Source of the DNA: Adiantum capillus-veneris
Taxonomy: Eukaryota > Streptophyta > Polypodiopsida > Polypodiales > Pteridaceae
Reading direction: 5' to 3'
Assembly: GCA_014529385.2 (NCBI GenBank)
Contig: CM043959.1
Location: 92,909,029 to 92,973,028, forward strand
Length of the DNA stretch: 64,000 bases
In this document: positions 36,713-48,316 of the stretch, piece after piece
How the letters are laid out: every line of letters begins with the position of its first letter
Numbering within the stretch: the stretch's first letter is position 1
Program-made: the position numbers and the translations under genes
The notes under the pieces: generated by a model
Seen by the model: the letters and a program-made list of their open reading frames with translations, nothing else
Databases searched by the model: none
What the model was told of the DNA's origin: nothing

Positions 36713-37900
36713 ATCCCATCCGGCACGAGATGCATGTCCCTCTGCAATTCCACTTGCTGCCTTTGGTGGTCATCCTGAGAAGATCCATTGACTCCGTAAA
36801 TGTCTCAATATTTGGTTGTAAGGTTGCTTGACATACAATGCCTGAGCCTCCTCATTTGCAATGGCAGATATAGCAGTTGCAACAAATGGAGGAGCATTCA
36901 CAACAATGCGAGCCTTTCTAAATTTATACACGCTAATCAGTCTTTCAAATATCTCTTTGTTGTTTTCTTCATTGTGAAGCAAACCTTTTGCAGCATAGAT
37001 TGAATGCTGCCCATCAAGAATCCAATAATGATAATCGTTCATTTTTTGCTCCTCTACCTCTTCTACTGCCAAAGGAGTCCCCTTCTTTGATTTTGCATTT
37101 CGAACAGGCATCAAATATGCACATGCTGCAGGCTTGGTCGTACTCCGTGAAAATCCAAATAACACACTTTCAGCGTGTTTTTTATCCATAATACGTGCAT
37201 TATAGTGATAAGGAGCAAGCCAACAATTTTGAATAGGGATATAAAATTCCCTATATTGGAAAGGAAAATAATTTATGTACTTATTCATTCCACCTGTATC
37301 TTTTTCTTGTCCTTTCATGGCCTCAGCTTCTAAAACATCTGGATCCACAATTCTCATCTTTGACATTGAACCCTCTGTTGATGAGGATGCCAAAGATGCC
37401 TTGTCTACATCCAAAATGGAACTAGTTCGCTTAGCTGCTACTTTTAGCACTTTTGCTTGCTTCTTTGTGGATGGTGGTCGTGAAGCTTTCACCTTTTTTT
37501 GTTGTAGTGTGGCAATGATGGAGCTTTGAAGTTGATCTGCTGTGATGTTTGGATTTGATTCTGCAAACTTCCATCCTCGAGAAAACATTGTCTCTTCTTT
37601 GTTTCTAGACATGCGTTCCAATGCATATGCTCCTGGAGATAGTTGAAATTCTAGATTCATTGGAACTAGAATGTCAATGCATTCCACCTCCGGATGACTA
37701 TCAACTACAGAGACAGATGCTTCCACAACTTGTCCAACATCTTCAAACAAGCTGTCATTCTCCTTTTTGGCAATAAATAGATGCACCTTATGAAATTGTG
37801 CACCCTCTATACCATGTATGTCCAAATACCATTTCCTAACATCATTGCAAGTATAGTCACCTGAGACAGCAACCCTTGCAACCTGTTTTTTTGGAGCCAT
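36713..37900 (-). CDS. Exon A: ParB/DGQHR-like domain
   Basis: The start chosen is ATG at 37900 (MAPKKQVARVAVSG); the frame is open 8 codons further upstream but only from a TTG. It covers 396 codons. Residues about 120-215 are basic and Ser/Thr-rich (KKQAKVLKVAAKRTSS), a likely nuclear-targeting linker. At about residues 290-305 is WILDGQHSIYAAKGLL, the DGQH signature of ParB-like/DGQHR domains, preceded by an N-terminal strand region (PYHYNARIMD). ParB-family domains bind or cut nucleic acid or use nucleotides; the role here is not known. TGA at 36770-36772 interrupts the frame 19 codons before the donor GTAAGT at 36712. Satellite begins about 75 bp upstream, so the promoter is not evident. 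Confidence 0.7.
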
Positions 37901-37977
37901 CTTTCTTGAAACAAAAAAAACCAAATGTTATTTTAGCATATACTATTTTGTAATGAATTAATTTTGTGTGAATACAA

Positions 37978-40900
37978 GGTCCACCACTTGCTCAAGTTAG
38001 ATCTAAGCAAGTATACATAGTAATCTTTTAAGCTAGTAAACTAAGGGAAGGGAGAAGTAAGGTCCACCACTTGTCCAAGCTCATCTCTAGACAACATGGA
38101 GAGATTCGAGGTCTACTAATTGTTTAATATAGGCTAACATAAAGAGAAGCAAAGGTCCACCACTTGTCCAATCTAGGGTCCATTGAAAGATGGAGAGAAG
38201 GATGCTCCACCATTTGTCCAAAATAGGCTCCATTGAAACATGAAGAGAAGCAATATGCACCATGTCTTCGAGATGCTAGGCTCCATTGAAATACCTTAAA
38301 CCCACGATATTTTGTATATGTGGGGTTTAAATTCAAGGTCCACCACTTGTCCAACCTATTCTCCCTAGTAGCATGAGTGGTTTGGTCTCAAGATTCACCA
38401 CTTTTCCACTCTATGTCATTATATTAAGAAGATCTGGGTGTTAAGGTCCACCACTTGTCCAACCTATGAGGCTATATCTAAAATGGTATTATTTACCACC
38501 ACTTAGAATGCACATGATATGTTTTACATAGGGGTCTGGTTCCAAGGTCCACCACTTGTCCAAGCTAACTCTATTGAAACATAGAGAGAATCAAAGGTCC
38601 ACCACTTGTCCAAGCTAGGCTCCATTGAAACATGGAGAGAAGGATGCTCCACCATTTGTCCAAGCCAGGTTCGATTGAAACATGAAGAGAAGCAAGCTGC
38701 ACCATGTCTCCAAAATGCTAGGCTATATTGAAATATCTTAAACCCATGATATTTCGTACATGGGGGGTTTACATTCAAGGTCCACCACTTGTCCAACCTA
38801 TTATCACTAGTATCATGAGTGGTTTGGTCTCAAGATTCACCACTTTTCCACTCTATGTCATTATATTAAGAAGATCTGGGTGTTAAGGTCCACCACTTGT
38901 CCAACCTATAAGGCTAAATCTTAAAGGGTATTCTCTCTGACCACTTGGAATGACCATGATAGGTTTTACATGGGGGTTTGGTTCCAAGGTCCACCACTTT
39001 TCCAAGATAACTCTATTGAAACATAGAGAGAAGCAAAGGTCCACCACTTGTCCAAGCTAGGGTCCATTGAAACATGGAGAGAAGGATGCTCCACCATTTG
39101 TCCAAGATAGGCTCCATTGAAACATGAAGAGAAGCAAGCTGCACCATGTCTCCAAGATGCTAAGATCCATTGAAATACCTTACACCCACGATATTTTGTA
39201 CATGGGGAGTTTACATTCAAGGTCCACCATTTGTCCAAGATAGGCTCCTTTGAAACATGAAGAGAAGAAAGCTGCACCATGTCTCCAAGATGCTAAGATC
39301 CATTGAAATACCTTACACCCACGATATTTTGTACATGGGGAGTTTACATTCAAGGTCCACCACTTGTCCAACCTATTATCTCTAGTAGCATGAGTGATTT
39401 GGTCTCAAGATTCACCACTTTCCACTCTATGTCATTACGTTAAGAAGATCTGTGTGTTAAGGTCGACCACTTGTCCAACCTATAAGGGTATATCTTAAAG
39501 GGTATTATTTCTCCCCACTTGAAATGTCCATGATATGTTTTACATGGGGGTTTGGTTCCAAGGTCCACCACTTGTCCAAGCTAACTCTATTGAAACATAG
39601 AGAGAAACAAAGGTCCACCACTTGTCCAAGCTAGGCTCCATTGAAACATGGAGAGAAGGATGCTCTATCATTTGTCGAAGCTAACTCTATTGAAACATGG
39701 GGTTTTACATTCAAGTTCCACCACTTGTCCAACCTATTAACGCTAGTAGCATGAGTTGTTTGGTCTCAAGATACACGACGTTTTCACTCTATGTCATTAT
39801 ATTAAGAATATCTGGGTGTTAAGATCCACCACTTGTCCAACCTATAAGGCTATATCTTTAGGGTTATTCTTTCTCACCACTTGGAGTGACCATGATAGGT
39901 TTTACATGGGGGTTTGGTTCCAAGGTCCACCACTTGTCCAAGATAACTCTATTGAAACATAGAGAGAAGCAAAGGTTCACCACTTGTCCAAGCTAGGGTC
40001 CATTGAAACATGGAGAAAAGGATGCTCCACCATTTATCCAAGATACGCTCCATTGAAACATGAAGAGAATCAAGCTACACCATGTCTCCAAGATGCTAAT
40101 GTCCATTGAAATACCTTAAACCGATGATATTTCGTACATGGGGGGTTGACATTCAAGGTACTCCACTTGTCCAACCTATTATCTCTAGTAGCGTGAGTGG
40201 TTTGGTCTCAAGATTCACCACTTTTTCACTCTATGTAATTATATTAAGAATATCTGGGTGATAGGGTCCACCACTTGTCCAACCTATAAGGCTATATCTT
40301 AAACTTTATTCTTTCTCACCACTTGGAGTTACCATGATAGGTTTTACATGGGAGTTTGGTTACAAGGCCCACCACTTGTCCAAGCTAAATCTATTGAAAC
40401 ATAGAGAGAAGCAAAGGTCCACCACTTGTCCAAGCTAGGCTCCATTGAAACATGGAGAGAAGGATGCTCCACCGTTTGCAACGATAGGCTCCATTGAAAC
40501 ATGAAGAGAAGCAAGCTGCACCATGTCTCCAAGATGCTAGGGTCCATTGAAATACCTTAAACCCATGATATTTTGTACATGGGGGGTATACATTCAAGGT
40601 CCACCACTTGTCCAGCCTATTATCCTTAGTAGCATGAGTGGTTTAGTCTCAAGATTCACCACTTTTCCACTCTATGTCGTTATATTAAGAAGATCTAGGT
40701 TTTACGGTTAGATCTTAAAGGGTATTATTTCTCACCACTTGGAATGACCATGATATGTTTTACATGGGGGTTTGGTTCCAAGGTCCACCACTTGTCCAAG
40801 CTTACTCTATGAAAACATAGAGAGAAGCAAAGGTCCACCACTTGTCCAAGCTAGGCTCCATTGAGACATTTAGAGAAGGATGATCCCCCATTTATGGAAG

Positions 40901-43900
40901 ATAGGCTCCATCGAAACATGAAGAGAAGCAAGCTGCACCATGTCTCCAAGATGCTACGTTTCATCGAAATACCTTAAACCTAGGATATTTTGTACATGGG
41001 GTGTTTACATTCAAGGGCCACCACTTGTCCAAGCTAATATCGCTAGTAGCATGAGTGGTTTTGTCTCAAGATTCACCACTTTTCCACTCTATGTCATTAT
41101 ATTAAGAATATGTGGGTGTTAAGGTCCACCACTTGTCCAACCTATAAGTCTATATCTTAAAGGTTATTCTTTCTTACCACTTCGAGTGACCATGATAGGT
41201 TTTATATGGGGGTTTGGTTCCAAGCTCCACCACTTGTCCAAGCTAACTCTATTGAAACAGAGAGAGGAGCAAAGGTCCACCACTTGTCCAAGATAGGGTC
41301 CATTAAAACATGGAGAGAAGGATGCTCCAACATTTGTCCAAGATAGGCTCCATTGAAACATGACGAGAAGCAAGCTGCACCATGTCTCCAAGATGCTAGG
41401 GTCCTGCGAAAAACATTAAACCCACGATATGTCGTAGATGAGGGGTTTACATTCAAGGTCCAACACTTGTCCAAGCTATTATTGGTAGTAGCCTGAGTGG
41501 TTTGGTCTCAAGATTCACCACTTCTCCACTCTATGTCATTATATTAGGAATATGTGGGTGTTCAGGTCCACCACTTGTCCAACCTATAAGGCTACATCTT
41601 AAAGGTTATTAGTTCGTACCACTTGGAGTGACCATGATAGGTTTTACATGGGGGTTTGGTTCAAAGGTCCACCACTTGTCCAAGCTAACTCTATTGAATC
41701 ATAGAGAGAAGCAAAGGTCCACCACTTGTCCAAGCTAGGCTCCATTGAAACATGGAGAGAAGGATGCTCCACCATTTGTCGAAGCTAACTCTATTGAGAC
41801 ATGGGGGGTTTACGTTCAAGGTCCAGCACTATCCAAGCTATTACCGCTAGAAGCATGAGTGGTTTTGTCTCAAGATTCACCACTTCTTCACTCTATGTCA
41901 TTATGTTAAGAATATTTGGGTGTTAAGGTCCACCACTTGTCCAACCTATAATACTATATCCTAAAGGTTATTCTTTCTCACGACTTGAGTCACCATGATA
42001 GGTTTTGCATTGGGGTTTGGTTCGAAGGTCAACCACTTGTCCAAGCTAACTCTATTGAAACATAGAGAGAAGCAAAGGTCCACCACTTGTCCAAGCTAAA
42101 GTCTATTGAAACATGGAGAGAAGGATGCTCCACCATTTGTCCAAGATAAGCCCCATTGAAACATGAAGAGAAGCATGGTGCGCCATGTCTCCAAGATGCT
42201 AGGATCCATCTAAATACCTTAAACCCACCATATTTCGTAGATGGGGGGTTTACATTCAAGGTCCACCACTTGTCCAACCTATAAGTCTATATCTTAAAGG
42301 TTATTCTTTCTTACCACTTGGAGTGACCATGATAGGTTTTATATGGGGGTTTGGTTCCAAGCTCCACCACTTGTCGAAGCTAACTCTATTGAAACAGAGA
42401 GAAAAGCAAAGGTCCACCACTTGTCCAAGATAGGGTCCATTGAAACATGGAGAGAAGGATGCTCCACCATTTGTCCAAGATAGGCTCCATTGAAACATGA
42501 CTAGAAGAAAGCTGCACCATGTCTCCAAGATGCTAGGCTCCATCGAAAAACATTAAACTCATGATGTGTCGTAGATGAGGGATTTAAATTCAAGGTCCAA
42601 CACTTGTCCAAGCTATTATTGGTAGTAGCCTGAGTGGTTTGGTCTCAAGATTCACCACTTTTCCACTCTATGTCATTATATTAAGAATATGTGGGTGTTA
42701 AGGTCCACCACTTGTACAACCTATAAGGCTACATCTTAAAGGTTATTCTTTCTTACCACTTGGAGTGACCATGATAGGTTTTACATGGGGGTTTGGTTTC
42801 AAGTTCCACCACTTGTCCAAGCTAACTTTAATTGAATTTGTCCAAGCTAGGCTCCATTGAAACATGGAGAGAAGGATGCTCCATCATTTCTCGAAGCTAA
42901 CTCTATTGAAACATGGGGGGTTTACGTTCAAGGTCCACCACTTGTCCAAGCTAGTACCGCTAGTAGCATGAGTGGTTTTGTCTCAAGATTCACCACTTTA
43001 TCACTCAATGTCATTATATTAAGGATATCTGGGTGTTAAGGTCCACCACTTGTCCAACCTATAAGGCTATATCTTAAAGGTTATTCTTTCTCACGACTTG
43101 GAGTGACCATGATAGGTTTTACATTCGGGTTTGGTTCCAAGGTCCACCACTTGTCCAAGCTAACTCTATTGAAACATAGGGAGAAGCAAAGGTCCACCAC
43201 TTGTGCAAGCTAGGGTCCACTGAAACATGGAGAGAAGGATGCTCCACCATTTGTCCAAGATAGGCTCCATTGAAACATGAAGAGAAGCAAGGTGCACCAT
43301 GTCTCCAAGATGCTAGGCTCCATATTAATACCTTAAACCCACGATATTTCGTAGATGGGGGGTTTACATTCAAAGTCCACCACTTGTCCAACCTATTATC
43401 GCTAGTAGCATGAGTAGTTTGCTCTCAAGATTCACCACTTTCCCACTCTATGCCATTATATTAAGAATATCTGGGTGTTAAGGTCCACCACTTGTCCAAC
43501 CTATACGGATATATCATTAAGGTTATTCTTTATCACCACTTGGAGTGAACATGATAGGTTTTACATGGGGGTTTGGTTGCAAGGCCCACTACTTGTCCAA
43601 GCTAGGCTCCATTGAAAGATGGACAAAACCATGCTCCACCATTTGTCGAAGCTAAGTCTATTGAAACATGGGGGGTTTACGTTCAAGTTCCACCACTTGT
43701 CCAAGCTATTATCACTAGTAGCATGAGTGGTTTTGTCTCAAGATTCACCACTTTTTCACTCTATGTCATTATATTAAGAATATTTGGGTGTTAAGGTCCA
43801 CCACTTGTCCAACCTATAAGCCTATATTTTAAAGGTTTTTCTTTCTCACCACTTGGAGTGACCATGATAGGTTTTACATGGGGGTTTGAGTTCCAAGGTC

Positions 43901-46900
43901 CACCACCTGTCCAAGAAAACTCTATTGAATCATAGAGAGAAGCAAAGGTCCACCACTTGTCCAAGCTAGGGTCCATTGAAACATGGAGAGAAGGATGCTC
44001 CACCATTTGTCCAAGATAGGCTCCATCGAAAAATGAAGAGAAGCAAGCTGCACCATGTCTCCAAGATGCTAGGCTTCATCGAAATACCTTAAACACAGGA
44101 TATTTTGTACATGGGCGGTTTACATTCAAGGGCCCATACTTGTTCAAGCTATTATCGCTAGTAGCATGAGTGGATTTGTCTCAAGATTCACCACTTTTTC
44201 ACTCTATGTCATTATATTAAGAATATGTGGGTGTTAAGGTCCACCACTTGTCCAACCTATAAGTCTATATCTTAAAGGTTACTCTTTCTTACCACTTGGA
44301 GTAACCATGATAGGTTTTACATGGGGGTTTGGTTCCAAGCTCCACCACTTGTCCAAGCTTACTCTATTGAAACAGAGAGACAAGCAAAGGTCCACCACTT
44401 GTCCGAGCTAGGGTCCATTGAAACATGGAGAGAAGGATGCTCCACCATTTGTCCAAGATAGGTTCCATTGAAAAATGAAAAGACGCAATGTGCACCATGT
44501 CTCCAAGATGCTAGGCTCCATCTAAATACCTTAAACCCACCATATTTCGTAGATGGGGGGTTTTTATTCAAGGTCCACCACTTGTCCAACCTATAAGTCT
44601 ATATCTTAAAGGTTATTCTTTCTTACCACTTGGAGTGACCATGATAGGTTTTATTTGGGGGTTTGGTTCCAAGCTCCACTACTTGTCGAAGCTAACTCTA
44701 TTGAAACAGAGAGCGAAGAAAAGGTTCACCACTTGTCCAAGCTAGGGTCCATTGAAACATGGAGAGAAGGATGCTCCACCATTTGTCCAAGATAGGCTGC
44801 ATTGAAACATGAAGAGAAGCAAGCTACACCATGTCTCCAAGATGCTAGGCTCCATCGAAAAACATTAAACGCATGATATGTCGTAGATGAGGGGTTTACA
44901 TTCAAGGTCCAACACTTGTCTAAGCTATTATTGGTAGTAGCCTGAGTGGTTTGGTCTCAAGATTCACTACTTTTCTACTCTATGTCATTATATTAAGAAT
45001 ATGTGGGTGTTAAGGTCCACCACTTGTACAACCTATAAGGCTACATCTTAAAGGTTATTCTTTCTTACCACTTGGAGTGACCATGATAGGTTTGACATGG
45101 GGGTTTGGTTTTAAGTTCCACCACTTGTCCAAGCTAACTCTATTGAATTATAGAGAGAAGCAAAGGTCTACGACTTGGCTAAGCTAGGCTCCATTGAAAC
45201 ATGGAGAAAAGGATGCTCCATCATTTCTCGAAGCTAACTCTATTGAAACATGGGGGGTTTGCGTTCAAGGTCCACCACTTGTCCAAGCTATTACCGCTAG
45301 TAGCATGAGTGGTTTTGTCTCAAGATTCACCACTTTATCACTCAATGTCATTATATTAAGGATATGTGGGTGTTAAGGTCCACCACTTGTCTAACCTATA
45401 AGGCTATATCTTAAAGGTTATTCTTTCTCACGACTTGCAGTGACCATGATAGGTTTTACATTGGGGTTTGGTTCCAAGGTCCACCACTTGTCCAAGCTAA
45501 CTCTATTGAATTCTAAAAAGAAACAAAGGTCCACTACTTGTCCAAGCTAGGCTCCATTGAAAGATGGAGAGAACGATGCTCCACCATTTGTCGAAGCTAA
45601 GTCTATTGAAACATGGGGGGTTTACGTTCAAGTTCCACCACTTGTATAAGCTATTATCGCTAGTAGCATGAGTGGTTTTGTCTCAAGATTCACTACTTTT
45701 TCACTCTATGTCATTATATTAAGAATATTTGGGTGTTAAGGTCCACCACTTGTCCAACCGATAAGCCTATATTTTAAAGGTTATTCTTTCTCACCACTTG
45801 GAGTGACCATGATAGGTTTTACATGGGGGTTTGAGTTCCAAGGTCCACCACTTGTCCAAGCAAACTCTATTGAATCATAGAGAGAAGCAAAGGTCCACCA
45901 CTTGTCCAAGCTAGGGTCCATTGAAACATGGAGAGAAGGATGCTCCACCATTTGTCCAAGATAGGGTCCATCGAAAAATGAAGAGAAGCAAGCTGCACCA
46001 TGTCTCCAAGATGCTAGGCTTCATCGAAATACCTTAAACCCAGGATATTTTTTACATGGGCGGTTTACATTCAAGGGCCGATACTTGTCCAAGCTATTAT
46101 CGCTAGTAGCATGAGTGGATTTGTCTCAAGATTCACCACTTTTCCACTCTATGTCATTATATTAAGAATATGTGGGTGTTAAGGTCCACCACTTGTCCAA
46201 CCTATAAGTCTATATGTTAAAAGTTATTCTTTCTTACCACTTGGAGTCACCATGATAGGTTTTACATGGGGGTCTGGTTCCATGCTCCACCACTTGTCCA
46301 AGCTAAGTCTATTGAAAAAGAGAGAGAAGCAAAGGTCCACCACTTGTCCAAGCTAGGGTCCATTGAAACATGGAGAGAAGGATGCTCCACCATTTGTCCA
46401 AGATAGGCTCCATTGAAACATGAAGAGAAGCAATGTGCACCATGTCTCCAAGATGCTAGGCTCCATCTAAATACCTTAAACCCACCATATTTTGTAGATG
46501 GGGGGTTTACATTCAAGGTCCACCACTTGTCCAGCCTATAAGTCTATATCTTAAAGGTTTTTCTTTCTTACCACTTGGAGTGACCATGATAGGTTTTATA
46601 TGGGGGTTTGGTTCCAAGCTCCACCACTTGTTCACGCTAACTCTATTGAAACATAGAGAGAAGCAAAGGTCCACCACTTGTCCAAGCTAGGGTCCATTGA
46701 AACATGGAGAGAAGGATGCTCCACCATCTGTCCAAGATAGGCTCCATTGAAACATGAAGAGAAGCAAGCTGCACCATGTCTCCAAGATGCTAGGCTCCAT
46801 GGAAAAACATTAAACCCATGATATGACGTAGATGAGGGGTTTACATTCAAGGTCCAACACTTGTCCAAGCTATTATTGGTAATAGCCTGAGTGGTTTAGT

Positions 46901-47995
46901 CTCAAGATTCACCACTTTTCCACTCTATGTCATTATATTAAGAATATGTGGGTGTTAAGGTCCACCACTTGTACAACCTATAAGGTTACATCTTAAAGGT
47001 TATTCTTTCTTACCACTTGGAGTGACCATGACAGGTTTTACATGGGGTTTGGTTTCAAGTTCCACCACTTGTCCAAGCTAACTCTATTGAATTATAGAGG
47101 GAAGCAAAGGTCCACCACTTGTCTAAGCTAGGCTCCATTGAAACATGGAGAGAAGTATGCTCCGTTACTTCTTGAAGCTAACTCTATTGAAACATGGGGG
47201 GTTTACGTTCAAGGTCCACCACTTGTCCAAGCTATTACCGCTAGTAGCATGAGTGGTTTTGTCTCAAGATTCACCACTTTATCACTCAATGTCATTATAT
47301 TAAGGATATCTGGGTGTTAAGGTCCACCACTTGTCTAACCTATAAGGCTATATCTTAAAGGTTATTCTATCTCACGACTTGGAGTGACCATGATAGGTTT
47401 TACATTGGGGTTTGGTTCCAAGGTCCACCACTTGTCCAAGCTAACTCTATTGAATTCTAAAAAGAAACAAAGGTCCACTACTTGTCCAAGCTAGGCTGCA
47501 TTGAAAGATGGAGAGAACGATGCTCCACCATTTGTCGAAGCTAAGTCTATTGAAACATGGGGGGTTTACGTTCAAGTTCCACCACTTGTCCAAGCTATTA
47601 TCGCTAGTAGCATGAGTGGTTTTGTCTCAAGATTCACCACTTTTGCACTCTATGTCATTAAATTTAGAATATTTGGGTGTTAAGGTCCACCACTTGTCCA
47701 ACCTATAAGCCTATATTTTAAAGGTTATTCTTTCTGACCACTTGGAGTGACCATGATAGGTTTTACATGGGGGTTTGAGTTCCAAGGTCCACCACTTGTC
47801 CAAGCAAACTCTATTGAATCATAGAGAGAAGCAAAGGTCCATCACTTGGCCAAGCTAGGGTCCATTGAAACATGGAGAGAAGGATGCTCCACCATTTGTC
47901 CAAGATAGGGTCCATCGAAAAATGAAGAGAAGCAAGCTGCACCATGTCTCCAAGATGCTAGGCTTCATCGAAATACCTTAAACCCAGGATTTTTT
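37978..47995 (+). repeat. Minisatellite array, right block part 1
   Basis: Monomers of about 440 bp carry four to six copies of the core GGTCCACCACTTGTCCAAG or weaker variants. Within a monomer, subrepeats of about 50 bp (core, ctaggctccattgaaacatggagagaag) repeat with point changes. From about 42.8 kb the monomers form a higher-order repeat: the same variant begins at about 43612, 45557 and 47501 (1945 and 1944 bp). Open frames of 60-104 codons on either strand arise from the repeat and are not genes. Confidence 0.95.
43612..47500 (+). repeat. Higher-order repeat, two units of 1944-1945 bp
   Basis: Two adjacent units start at 43612 and 45557, and a third begins at 47501 and is cut by the copia insertion. 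Distinct monomer types follow in the same order in each unit. The same 1944-bp spacing recurs at 56498-58442 and at 56135-58079, beyond the copia and the solo LTR. Confidence 0.8.
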
Positions 47996-48316
47996 TGTAA
48001 AGAATGAGGATGTAAGAGAGCTACACAAGACAACACAAAGCACACAGAGATGGAAAGCTTCTTCTTCTTCTTTACAGAAAAGAGAGTACAAAATGACTAA
48101 GTGCTAAAGCTAAAAAGTAGCACATATGTACATGCGATCACTAAGTGTGAACTTGCTAGAAGCGTACTAGGCTGGCACTATAAGTGTAGTCCATCTGTAG
48201 AATCACTGGCAGAGATCCTCCGTGTCGGTCACCTAACGTGCCTGTGAGTAAATGCTGTAAGCGGCCAAGACCCGTAGTGGATGCCAACTCAAGGTGTAGA
48301 GCTCGACATCTCAACA
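47996..48316 (-). repeat. 3' LTR of the copia element
   Basis: 321 bp. On + it reads TGTAAAGAATGAGG to CATCTCAACA. A G-rich polypurine tract (CGAGGGGGAG on the minus strand) lies just inside it, at about 48317-48326. Confidence 0.9.

Larger units (their letters stand above)
13564..37900 (-). pseudogene. Five-exon gene: ParB/DGQHR-like, SET and two FCP1-type HAD domains (interrupted)
   Basis: Gene model built from the sequence: exon A 37900-36713, B 36628-35248, C 32657-32097, D 31458-30259, E 23587-13564. Exon E is split by the chromovirus 13763-23005. All four introns start GT and end AG, and every junction keeps phase. With the transposon and one TSD removed the coding length is 5106 bases, an exact multiple of three ending at TGA 13564-13566. 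No frameshift is seen. In-frame stops occur at codons 377, 784, 1042, 1101, 1156, 1443 and 1478. Domain order suggests a nuclear, chromatin-related protein; that is inference. The alternative is a row of separate smaller genes ending at these stops. In-phase splice sites just downstream of three of the stops, and the lack of good ATG contexts after them, argue against that. As it stands it cannot encode a full product without some recoding. Confidence 0.65.

Noticed and set aside
13564-37900. Organelle origin of the stop-rich gene (where U-to-C editing is known)
   Set aside because: Spliceosomal-type GT-AG introns, satellite and LTR retrotransposons indicate nuclear DNA.
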